Shown piece by piece: positions 8,913-18,055 of a stretch of DNA of 60,417 nt. The stretch is from Rickettsiaceae bacterium (GTDB lineage: Bacteria > Pseudomonadota > Alphaproteobacteria > Rickettsiales > Rickettsiaceae): NCBI GenBank assembly GCA_020697135.1, contig JAJFBM010000004.1, positions 1 through 60,417 of the forward strand, in the 5' to 3' direction. The notes beneath the pieces were generated by a model that was not told the DNA's origin, made no database searches, and saw only the letters and a list, made by a program, of their open reading frames with translations. How positions within the stretch are numbered: the stretch's first letter is position 1; each line of letters opens with the position of its first letter. The position numbers and the translations under genes were made by a program.

Positions 8913-9687
8913 AGATGATTTTCTCCAGGAGAAATTAGTTCAAAATACACAAGGTAAATATCCAAGTAGTTTAGAGGAAGGGGTAGGAGAACGAGAGGCA
9001 AACACCGCAGAATACGAAGGTATATTTGAGGAGCGCAGACTCCCGATGTTCGACGCGCCCCTTAATCAAAATACGCAAGGAATATTCATAACCTTTGAAG
9101 GCGGTGAAGGCTCTGGTAAAACTACCCAGAGTAAATTGCTCAAACAATATTTTGACGAGCAAAACATCCCCTGCATCTGGACACGTGAAATTGGTGGCAC
9201 AAAATCTGCTGAACAGATTAGAGAAATAATTATCAATAATGAGCTTGATGTTCGAACTGAGATGTTGCTTGCAATGGCAGCACGTGTTGAACATGTTGAA
9301 CAAGTGATTAAGCCAGCACTTGCAAAAGGCTCTATTGTTATTTGTGATAGGTTTATTGATTCTACAGCAGCTTATCAAGGATCTGCACTTAGTGATGAGC
9401 TAGTTTTTAATATGCATGAGCAAATATTTGGCTCTTTTCTGCCATCTTTTACCTTTTATATGCAAATTAATCCAAGGAAAGCTCTTGAGCGAGCGCTTTC
9501 TCGTGGGGATATTAATAAGTTTGAAGGTAAACCTTTAGAATTTCATGAAATAGTTCAGGAAAGTTTTTTAAAGCTGGCTGAAAAATTTCCTGAACGTATT
9601 ATTGTAATCGATGCAGAACGCACACAAGATATTATAGCTGAAGAGATATTAGAAATTACTCTTGAGCGGTTGGTTACTCAAAATTGA
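8905..9687 (+). CDS. tmk: Thymidylate kinase with a palindromic-element extension at the N-terminus
   Basis: Tmk phosphorylates dTMP to dTDP. The P-loop FEGGEGSGKTTQ is at residues 64-75, DRFIDSTAAYQG carries the DR(F/Y) motif, and the lid region follows (RALSRGD). The catalytic core normally begins within a few residues of the start, but here about 58 residues precede it. Much of that (SSLEEGVGER to LNQNTQG) is homologous to the N-terminus of TsaD in the same window and comes from palindromic element family A. I chose the ATG that overlaps the zapE stop. An in-frame ATG at MFDAPLNQ, inside the element, could give a protein much closer to normal length. The total is 260 residues against about 210 usually. 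Confidence 0.93.
   Translation: MDKDDFLQEKLVQNTQGKYPSSLEEGVGEREANTAEYEGIFEERRLPMFDAPLNQNTQGIFITFEGGEGSGKTTQSKLLKQYFDEQNIPCIWTREIGGTKSAEQIREIIINNELDVRTEMLLAMAARVEHVEQVIKPALAKGSIVICDRFIDSTAAYQGSALSDELVFNMHEQIFGSFLPSFTFYMQINPRKALERALSRGDINKFEGKPLEFHEIVQESFLKLAEKFPERIIVIDAERTQDIIAEEILEITLERLVTQN
8957..9087 (+). repeat. Palindromic element family A, copy in tmk
   Basis: It matches the tsaD copy in DNA and in reading frame: CCAAGTAGTTTAGAG against TCAAGTAGTTTGGAG at the left, GAGGAGCGCAG shared exactly in the middle, and CAAAATAC near the right end. The ends are roughly inverted repeats. The translated copy is about 40 residues. It is richer in G and C than the surrounding gene. Confidence 0.75.
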
Positions 9688-9903
9688 TACTGACCTTGGC
9701 ATGGCTATAAAAAGGGTTTTAGTGTCATGATCTAAAGCTCAGACAGCGTGGTTACCCCATATTCCTTGCTCGACTAAAGCTCGCCAAAGCCACATAACAA
9801 ATCTCATAAAAATCATAACCATAAGAAGATATATAATTTTCCTCTAGCCTATATTCAAATATAAATATATAATACACAGTTAATCATTAGTAATAGGTAA
9901 GTT
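9688..9903. repeat. Intergenic region with dispersed repeat segment
   Basis: No gene is seen. It contains GTCATGATCTAAAGCTCAGA at 9724-9743, nearly identical to a segment at 21013-21032, which marks a dispersed repeat. The right half is very AT-rich and probably holds the tsaD promoter, though no clear boxes stand out. Confidence 0.45.
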
Positions 9904-11202
9904 TTGTCCATTATATATTCAAGTAGTTTGGAGAAAGGAATAGGCAAACCCGGGGCGACCACCACTGAATACCAAAATGTATATGAGGAGCGCAGTTGCC
10001 CGCTGTTCAACGACGCCCTTACCCAAAATACAAAGAATATACCTCTTTCGAAACTCGCTAGTGATAAGGGATTTTTAGGAAATGAGGCACGCAGCAGAAC
10101 CGGAGCGTACTTTCCGGTACATGAGGATTCGAGCACCGAATCGACAACAAAATCACCATCAGTAGTAGAGTTCCGAAAAAGGTCTATTATACTTGCAATA
10201 GAGTCAAGCTGCGATGACACCTCTGCCGCAATAATCACAGATAAGAAGGAAATCTTGTCTAATATTGTAGTTTCTCAACTTGCTGAACATTCACCCTATT
10301 CTGGCGTGGTTCCTGAAATTGCTGCACGTGCTCATATGGGGAACTTGAAGGCAGCAATTCAAGCAGCGCTAAAGGAAGCAAATCTTGGGTTAGCTGATAT
10401 TGATGCTTTTGCAGCAACAGCAGGACCCGGGCTAATTGGTGGGGTTATAGTTGGGACAATGTTTGCAAAGTCTATGGCTTCGGTTAATAAAAAACCATAT
10501 ATTGCAGTAAATCATTTAGAAGGCCATGCGCTTACAGCACGTCTATGTTCTAACCTAGAATATCCTTTTCTTTTACTACTAATATCAGGTGGGCATTGTC
10601 AATTTATTGCCGTTGAACAGCTTGGCAAATATAAAATCCTAGGACAAACATTAGATGATGCTGTTGGAGAAGCTTTTGACAAAGTTGCAAAGATGCTCGG
10701 GCTTGGTTATCCAGGGGGGCCTATTATTGAGAAGCTTGCTTTAAATGGCGACCCTAAAGCTTACTCCTTTCCTCTTTCCATGGTAGGAAGAGAAAATTGC
10801 GACATGTCTTTCTCAGGCCTTAAGACTGCAGTTCGAAAAACTATCCAAGAACATGCGCAACCCATATCGCAAACAGAGGTTAACAATATATGTGCATCCT
10901 TTCAGCATACTGTGGCAAAGATATTATCTAACAGAGTCGAGCAAGCAATAAAAATATATCAGGCTCAATTTCAATCTCGAAATTTTGTGTTAGCTGGAGG
11001 AGTTGCAGCTAATATGTATTTAAGGCAAGCACTTGAAACAACATTAAACTTGCATGGCTTTAGCCTTTACGCTCCCCCTTTAAAATTATGCACAGATAAT
11101 GCTGCAATGATAGGCTGGGCTGCTATGGAACGCTTCCAAGCAAATCTTACCTCTTCATTAGACTTCTGCCCTCGAGCCCGTTGGAGTTTAGAAGATATTT
11201 AA
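9904..11202 (+). CDS. tsaD: tRNA N6-threonylcarbamoyladenosine transferase TsaD with an element-derived N-terminus
   Basis: TsaD transfers threonylcarbamoyl to A37 of ANN-decoding tRNAs and is essential in most bacteria. The core begins at about residue 95 with [14 protein letters not shown], followed by the metal-binding motif HLEGH, SGGHCQ, and [18 protein letters not shown]. The core is about 337 residues, the normal full length. The preceding 94 residues are encoded by two adjacent palindromic elements (family A then B). No ATG occurs between the upstream in-frame stop and the core; the best start is the TTG just inside the frame, with only a weak Shine-Dalgarno sequence. The enzyme call is firm and the start is tentative. 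Confidence 0.92.
   Translation: MSIIYSSSLEKGIGKPGATTTEYQNVYEERSCPLFNDALTQNTKNIPLSKLASDKGFLGNEARSRTGAYFPVHEDSSTESTTKSPSVVEFRKRSIILAIESSCDDTSAAIITDKKEILSNIVVSQLAEHSPYSGVVPEIAARAHMGNLKAAIQAALKEANLGLADIDAFAATAGPGLIGGVIVGTMFAKSMASVNKKPYIAVNHLEGHALTARLCSNLEYPFLLLLISGGHCQFIAVEQLGKYKILGQTLDDAVGEAFDKVAKMLGLGYPGGPIIEKLALNGDPKAYSFPLSMVGRENCDMSFSGLKTAVRKTIQEHAQPISQTEVNNICASFQHTVAKILSNRVEQAIKIYQAQFQSRNFVLAGGVAANMYLRQALETTLNLHGFSLYAPPLKLCTDNAAMIGWAAMERFQANLTSSLDFCPRARWSLEDI
9915..10040 (+). repeat. Palindromic element family A, copy in tsaD
   Basis: Homologous to the tmk copy and read in the same frame ([19 protein letters not shown] here, SSLEEGVGEREANTAEYEG in tmk). The outer ends (TATATTCAAGTAG and CAAAATACAAAGAATATA) are approximately inverted. 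Confidence 0.75.
10041..10185 (+). repeat. Palindromic element family B, full copy in tsaD
   Basis: The ends ACCTCTTTCGAAACTC and GAGTTCCGAAAAAGGT form an imperfect inverted repeat, and the interior has smaller hairpins (GATTCGAGCACCGAATC). It is translated as [20 protein letters not shown] and onward. It matches the intergenic copy at 17888-18031 in DNA and, on that copy's minus strand, in deduced protein. Confidence 0.8.
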
Positions 11203-11363
11203 TCCTTATTTCTAATTTTTTTATTGCCAATCGAACTTCCCTTTTTATCTCTTAATTGTAAAATAGTAATATAGTTAAATTATTTAACCAAAATAGTTAA
11301 CACGTTAATGTACGCTTAAGCATAAATATTGTATCATATATTTAATATTATTTTTTAAATTTT

Positions 11364-11756
11364 ATGGATATAAACAACACCCCTAAAGGCTCACCAACAG
11401 TGAGATCTAAAAATATTAATAATAACATATTGGGCGCTTCTCAAACAAGCCAGCCTTTCTTTGAAGCCCATGATAATGATTGTTTCAAAGTTGTCAGTAA
11501 CAATATTGAAGGAACTTTTTACTATAAATCTTTAGGGTGGCCTAATATTTACGCTGGGCAGTTTAATAATCTTGATACTCTTGCTGAAGCTTTAGATAAA
11601 ATGGCCGGGCTTAAGGCAATAATTGCTGATAACAGAATCTATATAACTAACCTAGAAAGCGATATCCCTCCAACTTTCACCGATATAAAAGGAGATTTAA
11701 TCGGAGGTCTTGAGCTAATTTGTATCGGCCAACAATCAACTGAATTTCATTATTAA
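11364..11756 (+). CDS. Tandem paralogue 1 of 3, small protein with ILGA...F motif (130 aa)
   Basis: First of three adjacent related genes. Shared features are ILGA followed by S/T-rich residues and F near residue 30, a central beta-like stretch, then FNNLDTLAEALDKMAGL, a short variable loop and NRIYITNLESD. The pattern of F-x-x-L-x-T-L-A-x-A-(I/L) followed by a beta strand resembles segments in flagellin and hook-associated protein families, but that is a weak resemblance only. There is no signal peptide, membrane segment or visible catalytic residue. No clear Shine-Dalgarno sequence precedes the ATG, unlike the other two copies. Function unknown. Confidence 0.65.
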   Translation: MDINNTPKGSPTVRSKNINNNILGASQTSQPFFEAHDNDCFKVVSNNIEGTFYYKSLGWPNIYAGQFNNLDTLAEALDKMAGLKAIIADNRIYITNLESDIPPTFTDIKGDLIGGLELICIGQQSTEFHY

Positions 11757-11792
11757 TTTGTATAAAACAAAATTACATTAAAGAGAGATCAT

Positions 11793-12176
11793 ATGTTATC
11801 CTCAAATAAAGCTTCTTATAAGTATTTTAAAAAAATAATATCCAAAAATATAGATTCTGCTGAGGGTATACTTGGCGCTCATAGTGGGAGTGAAGTTTTT
11901 AGTGAAATCTATAAGAATGATTTTTTCGCTATTACTTTTGCGGATAATACATCTGCTTTATATTCATTCAATCCAACAAATCAATTATGCGAAAATGGTG
12001 GTTTAGAGTTTAAAAATTTAGAAACACTTAAAAATGTATTTAATTTAACCCCTGGGCTTGCTGCAAAAATTGAAGATAAAAGGTTGATAGTAATCTCCGA
12101 CGAAGGTATAAGAGCAGAAGGAATGCTAGCTGAAAAACTTGGATTGTGTGGCACTGTTCATTTTAGCGACGAATAA
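11793..12176 (+). CDS. Tandem paralogue 2 of 3 (127 aa)
   Basis: Middle member of the trio and the most divergent. It keeps ILGAHSGSEVFSEI, the central beta stretch and FKNLETLKNVFNLTPGLAAK, followed by KRLIVISDEG and LGLCG near the end. Its N-terminal 25 residues are basic (KASYKYFKKIISKN) and differ from the others. AGAGAG precedes the ATG by six bases, so it is likely translated. It starts 37 bases after the first copy's stop and is probably in the same transcript. No function can be assigned beyond that of the family. Confidence 0.65.
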   Translation: MLSSNKASYKYFKKIISKNIDSAEGILGAHSGSEVFSEIYKNDFFAITFADNTSALYSFNPTNQLCENGGLEFKNLETLKNVFNLTPGLAAKIEDKRLIVISDEGIRAEGMLAEKLGLCGTVHFSDE

Positions 12177-12269
12177 GCAAATATATAAAGTTTAAATGTT
12201 TTATGTTGAATTTTAGCTCTATCTTGAATATTCTAATAAATAGCAAATTTCAACTTAAAGGAGAATATT

Positions 12270-12644
12270 ATGACTTTAAATTCAACTCAACCAACTTTTT
12301 CTCATTCTTCAAGAGATATAACTTCAGGAATTTTAGGCGCTAATACTACAAGTGAAATATTTAGTAACGCTACAGACCATGACAGTTTTAGATTAGTTTA
12401 TAAAGACAGAGTTTTTAGTTTTAAGTTTAATTCACAAGGCGAACCTAATGCTGCCAGAGGTGAGTTTGACACTCTTGAAACTCTCGCTGAAGCTATAAAT
12501 ATTGTTGAAGGAATAGACGCAAGTATAGTGACTAACAGACTACATCTAGAAAGCGATAACCCAATAACAGCAACTGATCTTACCACGACTCCTTTCGTAA
12601 CTGCTTTGGGTCTTGTTCCCGTTGAAACAGACGCTGCAGAGTAA
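12270..12644 (+). CDS. Tandem paralogue 3 of 3 (124 aa)
   Basis: Third member and the clearest: ILGANTTSEIFSNATDHDSF, a beta stretch (FRLVYKDRVFSFKFN), FDTLETLAEAINIVEGIDAS, VTNRLHLESD and a final ALGL. This order (ILGA...F, beta stretch, TL-x-x-L-A-x-A-I-N, beta strand, ALGL) resembles repeats found in flagellin-like and hook-associated proteins. A good ribosome site (AAAGGAG) sits seven bases before the ATG. It faces the glyS gene tail to tail about 50 bases away. Whether it is exported is unknown; there is no signal sequence. Confidence 0.65.
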   Translation: MTLNSTQPTFSHSSRDITSGILGANTTSEIFSNATDHDSFRLVYKDRVFSFKFNSQGEPNAARGEFDTLETLAEAINIVEGIDASIVTNRLHLESDNPITATDLTTTPFVTALGLVPVETDAAE

Positions 12645-12695
12645 AATACTTACACAAAATCTAGGTTCAAAGAGGCTTTATAAGCCTCTAACCTT

Positions 12696-14750
12696 CTATA
12701 CTAACTCGTTAAAATCAGCAAATTTACTAAATAAATTAACAATAGATTTGAGCATTGATAAACGATTTTCAGTTAAATCTATATCTGAACTAACAACTAT
12801 TACATTATCAAAAAATTTGCCAAGCGGTGCATGTAAACTAGATAATTTTCCAAGCGCTTGCTCAAATAGGTTATCTGAAAGCAATTGATTTACTTCTGCC
12901 TTCAATTGAGTCAAAAATTTAACAAGTTCTTTTTCATCATCTTCTTGTAAAATTGATGGGTCAACCTCTTCACGAATACCAGCCTTAAATTTTTTCTCTT
13001 CTTGAGAAAGTATATTATAAGCTCTTTTAAAAGCTTGAAGTAAAACTATACCTTGCTCTGATGATGTAAAATTTTGTAACGCTTTTAGTTTCGCTATAAT
13101 TGAAACAAGATTACTATCTTTATTTAATTTCACTACCGCATTCACAAGGTTGATCTCAAATTTATCCTTAAGTAAATTTTTCGCTCTCTCTTCTAAGAAT
13201 GAAATTATAGATTTTGCTGCTCTATTATCTTGAGCCAAAGGAGGGAACGCATTTATTAATTGTTTAACTGTAAATTCAACAAGCGCAACTAATGAGATAT
13301 TTAGCTGGTTAGTTGTTATAGTATTAATTATACCAAGTGCATAACGTCTTAAGCTGAAAGGATCGCCTGAACCTGTTGCACGTTCACCTGCAAGATAAAG
13401 CCCAGCAAGACTATCAATTTTATCAGCAATTGACAGGTAAGCTGAAATACCATTTGGTACTTTATCATTTGGCCCAAGTGGTTGGTAGTGCTCAGAAATT
13501 GCTTGCGCAACTTCAGCTGATAAGCCTGATGCGACTGCATAATAACGGCCCATAATACCTTGTAGTTCTGGAAACTCGCTAACTACACCACTTACTAGAT
13601 CACATTTACAGAATTTTGCTGCCTGAGTTAAAGCCTGGGTTAAAGCTTGATTACTCGGTAAGAGATAATTAGCAATAACAGCTATCCTATCTGCTTTATC
13701 TTTAACTGTACCAAGTTTTGCATGAAATGTAACTTTTGCAAGTCTTTCATACATAGTCTCAAGGCTTGTTTTAAGATCATGCTCATAAAAGAATTTAGCA
13801 TCTGACAGTCTTGCTGATAAAACTTTTTCATTGCCATTTACTACTAATTCACTTGGCTTAATGTTAGAGGCAAAAATGAAGTAAGGGGCAAATTTTCCAT
13901 TTTTATCAAAAGCAGTGAAATATTTCTGATGGGTGCGCATAGCAGATATTAGAATCTCATATGGCACTGATAAAAACTTGTCTGGAATTGTTCCAATCAT
14001 CATTTGTGGAAATTCAACAAGGCCTATTACTTCTTCCATCAAACCTTGATCCACATTAAGTTCAAGATTGTATTGTTTTAGCAGATCATCTAATTGTTGT
14101 TGGATAATTGCCCCTCTCTCTTCTCTAGAAATAACTACTAAATTTTGCTCAAGCTTTTGCTGATAATCTTGAAAAGAAGCTATATCAAGTGGTTTGAAAT
14201 TTAAAAATTTATGGCCAAAAGTTATATTATTTGATTCTAAATGGCTAAATTTCATCTTAAGCACTTTGTTATTATATAAGCAAAGTATATTTTTAAGCGG
14301 CCTAATCCAGGAGATATCATGAGCCCCCCATTGCATTGATTTTGGCCAGACGAAATCATTAAGAATCGACTCTATAAGTTCCGGCAAAATTTCTTCAGTT
14401 GGTCTTGCTGGAATTTGTTCCCTATAAATATAAAATTTAGTTCCTTTATTATCTTGAATATCTAATGAACTAACATCCTGCCCAACAGATTTTGCAAACC
14501 CTTCAATAGCTTTTTGGTCAGCCTCGACGCGAGGGCCCTTTTTCTCAATTAAGTAACCTGGAATTTCTGCACCAATTCCTTGGGCATATATAGTGATCCT
14601 ACAAGGCCCTGAAAATATCTGTAAATCCTTAAAAGATATATTTTTTGAGAAAAAAGCATCGCTAAATAAACGCTTAAATACTTGCTCAGCCCGGCTTTGC
14701 ATCAAAGCAGGGATTTCTTCTGAGTATAATTCTAATAATAACTCTGTCAT
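12696..14750 (-). CDS. glyS: Glycyl-tRNA synthetase beta subunit
   Basis: The beta subunit of the alpha2-beta2 bacterial GlyRS; it carries the tRNA-binding and accessory domains. The start MTELLLELYSEEIPA is the family signature, and the middle holds LVEFPQMMIGTIPDKFLSVP and MRTHQKYF, with DPFSLRRYALG further on. The length of 684 residues is normal. The start codon follows the glyQ stop directly, so the two are translated as a coupled pair. The last bases run close to the end of the convergent small-gene trio. Confidence 0.97.
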   Translation of the reverse strand: MTELLLELYSEEIPALMQSRAEQVFKRLFSDAFFSKNISFKDLQIFSGPCRITIYAQGIGAEIPGYLIEKKGPRVEADQKAIEGFAKSVGQDVSSLDIQDNKGTKFYIYREQIPARPTEEILPELIESILNDFVWPKSMQWGAHDISWIRPLKNILCLYNNKVLKMKFSHLESNNITFGHKFLNFKPLDIASFQDYQQKLEQNLVVISREERGAIIQQQLDDLLKQYNLELNVDQGLMEEVIGLVEFPQMMIGTIPDKFLSVPYEILISAMRTHQKYFTAFDKNGKFAPYFIFASNIKPSELVVNGNEKVLSARLSDAKFFYEHDLKTSLETMYERLAKVTFHAKLGTVKDKADRIAVIANYLLPSNQALTQALTQAAKFCKCDLVSGVVSEFPELQGIMGRYYAVASGLSAEVAQAISEHYQPLGPNDKVPNGISAYLSIADKIDSLAGLYLAGERATGSGDPFSLRRYALGIINTITTNQLNISLVALVEFTVKQLINAFPPLAQDNRAAKSIISFLEERAKNLLKDKFEINLVNAVVKLNKDSNLVSIIAKLKALQNFTSSEQGIVLLQAFKRAYNILSQEEKKFKAGIREEVDPSILQEDDEKELVKFLTQLKAEVNQLLSDNLFEQALGKLSSLHAPLGKFFDNVIVVSSDIDLTENRLSMLKSIVNLFSKFADFNELV

Positions 14751-15626
14751 TTAAACTTCAACTCCTTGCTGTCTCATCCACTCACCGCAACAAATTTTTG
14801 CCATATGGCGCACTTTGACTATATAAGCTGCACGCTCTGTTACGCTAATTACACCTCTTGCATCAAGCAAATTAAATATATGGCTGGCTTTGATACAAAA
14901 ATCATAAGCAGGAAGTGGCAATTGTTTCTCAATTAAAAATTTACATTGCGCTTCACAATCAACGAAATGTCTAAGCAGCATATCTGTATCAGCATATTCT
15001 AAATTATAAGCTGAAAATTGACGCTCTGATTCTGCATAAACATCACCATAAGTCATGGCTTTGGCGCCCACTTGACCGTTCCAATCAATCTTCTTAAGAT
15101 CATCGACACCTTGAAGATACATTGTAAGACGCTCAAGACCGTAAGTTATCTCGCCTGCAACTGGCCTACATTCAATACCACCAATTTGCTGCATATAGGT
15201 AAATTGAGAAATCTCCATTCCATTACACCAAACTTCCCACCCCAGACCAGAGGCACCAAGAGTTGGAGATTCCCAATCATCTTCAACAAACCTTATATCG
15301 TTAATATTTGGATCAAGGCCAAGACGTTTAATACTTTCAAGATATAGCTCTTGAATATTATCAGGAGATGGTTTTAAAATTACTTGAAATTGATAATAAT
15401 GCTGCAATCTGTTTGGGTGTTCTCCATAACGACTATCAACTGGTCGACGTGATGGCTGAAGATAAGCCACATTCCATGGTTTTGGCCCAAGAGTATGTAA
15501 CACGGTCGCAGGATGAAAAGTCCCTGCTCCCATCTCAACATCATAAGGTTGGAGTATTACGCAACCATGATCACTCCAGAATTTTTGCAGCTCAAATATT
15601 ATATCTTGATAAGAAAGCTTTTTCAT
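14751..15626 (-). CDS. glyQ: Glycyl-tRNA synthetase alpha subunit
   Basis: The catalytic alpha subunit that activates glycine and charges tRNA-Gly. Family motifs are [17 protein letters not shown] near the start, the class II motif [20 protein letters not shown], and [20 protein letters not shown]. The length of 291 residues is typical. It is the first gene of a two-gene operon with glyS. The start [14 protein letters not shown] fits alignments of the family from memory. Confidence 0.97.
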   Translation of the reverse strand: MKKLSYQDIIFELQKFWSDHGCVILQPYDVEMGAGTFHPATVLHTLGPKPWNVAYLQPSRRPVDSRYGEHPNRLQHYYQFQVILKPSPDNIQELYLESIKRLGLDPNINDIRFVEDDWESPTLGASGLGWEVWCNGMEISQFTYMQQIGGIECRPVAGEITYGLERLTMYLQGVDDLKKIDWNGQVGAKAMTYGDVYAESERQFSAYNLEYADTDMLLRHFVDCEAQCKFLIEKQLPLPAYDFCIKASHIFNLLDARGVISVTERAAYIVKVRHMAKICCGEWMRQQGVEV

Positions 15627-16093
15627 TGTTAACCTTAAACTTTATAATAAATTTTATAAATCAAATAGTAAAATATACTAATCCTTATCTATGAAGTCTA
15701 CGAAAATTTGATATAGAATGTCGTAAATTAATATAACTTATTAGTTTCGCTTTGTAAGTTTAAAATTTTATACAAATTTAAAGCTATTATATCTTGCGAG
15801 CATCGCTTCCCTATTATATACTTTATAAAATACATTAAATTCAATTTAGGCTCTGGAGCTTGTTGCATGGCTGCGTATTAATGAAGTTTGTCAACCAGTG
15901 GCCTAGGCGGCAGGGTACATAATAAAGGCCGCAAGCTATTAAATTTATGGTTTTTGGATAACGCTGCCTTCGCCTAAGGTAATGATATTAAGACCTTTTT
16001 TATAGACATGCAACTACGCCTGCACAATAATGCGATGATGTTTTAAATAACATTACTAGAGCCTAGAATATTTATCAGTTTCAAGGAATAATT
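15627..16093. repeat. Intergenic region with degenerate repeat and inverted repeat
   Basis: No gene is seen. The first 200 bases are AT-rich and should contain the glyQS promoter. From about 15860 it holds a repeat related to the one near 2385 (GTTGCATGGCTGCGTATT), and a loose inverted repeat with arms CCTAGGCGGCAG (15902-15913) and CTGCCTTCGCCTAAGG (15964-15979). The GC content of this half is clearly higher than that of its flanks, suggesting inserted repeat DNA. Confidence 0.45.
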
Positions 16094-17872
16094 ATGGCAC
16101 CACAAATACCATATGATTTATTTGGCTTCATAAAACACTTTCTTAAACCTAGCTTTGGAAAGATTTTAGGTTTAATTTTTTTAATGGCCCTTGCTGGCGC
16201 GACTCCAGCAATTGATAGTCTTATACTTAAATATATTATCGATACTGTAGAAAAGATTCCAGAACACCAAGCAAGCAGCTTGACTACTTCATTGTTCGTT
16301 TGGAGCATAGGTTATGGATTATGGTGGGAAAGCTTAAATTGGCTTTGGAGGTCTTATGACTATCTCTATAGCCGTACAATGCCTTACATAAAAGCAAGAG
16401 TTATTGAAGAGTTATTTGAGTATACTCAACACCATTCTCACAGCTTCTTCCAAGAAAATCTTGTAGGTAGCATATCAAATAGAATAAGTGAAGCTGCAAG
16501 ATCAGTTGAAATGATCTGCACTATTGGTAATGAACGTATCATGAAGAAATTCATTACTATCATTGCAGCAATTCTTACTATGTATAGTGTGCACTCTATA
16601 TTTGCGTTTACACTTTTTATTTGGCTTGGATTTTTCTTAGGTTTAAGCCTTGGGTTCTCACGCCGCATTAATATGTATTCTGTCAATTTCTCAAGATCAA
16701 AAGCCAGAATCTTTGGTCGGGTAGTTGACTCTATATATAATATTAACGCAATAAGAATGTTTTCTGCTTATAAACATGAAAGAGAGTTTTTGAGCCAATT
16801 TACTAATAAAGGGGTAGAAGACGAAAGAAAGCTCCAAATGTTTATGATGAAGCTCCGCTATTTCCAAGGAATTTCTTGCAGCATCTTGATTTTCACGATG
16901 TTATATTATCTTATAGATTTGAGAAGTAAATTACAAATTACAGTAGGAGATTTTGCGCTTATACTTACACTCTCTATTTCCGTTGCAACTGAGATTTGGG
17001 ATGTCACGCAAGATTTTAGCGACTTTTTTGAAGAGCTCGGCGTTACTCATCAATCCTTATCGCTCGTCATCCCACATGAAATACAATTTAATAATGATAG
17101 GGAATCTTTGACTATCACCAATGGAAAAATTGAATTTAAAAATGTAACTTTTAAATATAAGTTTAATGATAATATTTTTTCTAATAAATCAGTTTTAATA
17201 CCAGGAAAACAGAAAGTTGGTCTTGTAGGTTTTTCAGGTTCTGGTAAAAGTACTTTTGTCAATCTTATTACTCGCTCCTTCGATTTAACCTCTGGGGAAA
17301 TATTAATTGATGATCAGGATGTTGCAGATATTAACTTAAACTCACTTAGAGATAATATAAGCGTGATACCGCAAGATCCACTGCTTTTTCATAGAAGTAT
17401 AATGGAAAATATTCGTTATGGAAAGCGCGATGCAACTGATGAAGAAGTAATTGCAGCAGCCGAGCGTGCTCATATTCATGATTTCATCATGCAGCTCCCT
17501 GAAGGTTATAATACTGATTGCGGCGAGAGAGGATCAAACCTCTCAGGTGGTCAAAGACAGCGTATTGCGATCGCTCGGGCTATACTTAAAAATGCACCTA
17601 TACTTATTTTGGATGAAGCAACTAGTGCACTTGACTCAATGACTGAGCATTTGATACAATCATCTCTTGAGCATTTGATGGAGAATAAAACCGTAATTGT
17701 TATTGCTCATAGATTATCGACTCTTTTAAATATGGATAGGATACTTGTATTTGATAAGGGCAATATTGTAGAAGAAGGAAACCATACACAGTTACTTGAG
17801 CGAGGAGGTTTATATGCAAGACTTTGGACATCTCAAAGTGGGGGCTTTATAGCTGAGAAACCTACTAAATAA
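16094..17872 (+). CDS. ABC exporter half-transporter (permease fused to ATPase), copy 1
   Basis: An inner-membrane exporter subunit: about six membrane helices in the first 320 residues, then the ATPase. Walker A GFSGSGKS is at residues 379-386, the signature LSGGQ at 483-487, Walker B LILDEATSALDS, and the switch histidine IAHRLST. AAGGAA sits six bases before the chosen ATG. It is of the MsbA/ATM1-like multidrug and lipid exporter type; the substrate cannot be read from the sequence. The next gene is a close relative, and the two could form a heterodimer, although each has intact ATPase motifs. Confidence 0.93.
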   Translation: MAPQIPYDLFGFIKHFLKPSFGKILGLIFLMALAGATPAIDSLILKYIIDTVEKIPEHQASSLTTSLFVWSIGYGLWWESLNWLWRSYDYLYSRTMPYIKARVIEELFEYTQHHSHSFFQENLVGSISNRISEAARSVEMICTIGNERIMKKFITIIAAILTMYSVHSIFAFTLFIWLGFFLGLSLGFSRRINMYSVNFSRSKARIFGRVVDSIYNINAIRMFSAYKHEREFLSQFTNKGVEDERKLQMFMMKLRYFQGISCSILIFTMLYYLIDLRSKLQITVGDFALILTLSISVATEIWDVTQDFSDFFEELGVTHQSLSLVIPHEIQFNNDRESLTITNGKIEFKNVTFKYKFNDNIFSNKSVLIPGKQKVGLVGFSGSGKSTFVNLITRSFDLTSGEILIDDQDVADINLNSLRDNISVIPQDPLLFHRSIMENIRYGKRDATDEEVIAAAERAHIHDFIMQLPEGYNTDCGERGSNLSGGQRQRIAIARAILKNAPILILDEATSALDSMTEHLIQSSLEHLMENKTVIVIAHRLSTLLNMDRILVFDKGNIVEEGNHTQLLERGGLYARLWTSQSGGFIAEKPTK

Positions 17873-17887
17873 AGCAAAATATGCAAT

Positions 17888-18031
17888 AGACTTCTTTCGA
17901 AACTAGATTTCTACTGATAATTTGTACATCGATTCGGTACTCGAATCCTTATGTACGAGTAAGTACACTGCGGTTCTGCGTTCCGAGTTTCCTTCAAATT
18001 CTCTATCATAAAATAGTTTCGAAAGAAGTCT
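17888..18031 (-). repeat. Palindromic element family B, intergenic copy with perfect ends
   Basis: The terminal 18 bases AGACTTCTTTCGAAACTA are repeated exactly in inverted orientation as TAGTTTCGAAAGAAGTCT. The interior, read on the minus strand, gives LLSKLFYDREFEGNSERRT and VHKDSSTES, homologous to the TsaD N-terminus ([20 protein letters not shown] and VHEDSSTES). This is the best-preserved copy and defines the ends of the family. Confidence 0.85.
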
Positions 18032-18055
18032 AATAACAATCGGGAGGGATGTTAA

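Noticed and set aside
10120-10140. GATTCGAGCACCGAATC hairpin resembling a tRNA T-arm
   Set aside because: No acceptor stem, anticodon arm or CCA context; it is an internal hairpin of palindromic element family B, also seen in the 17888 copy.
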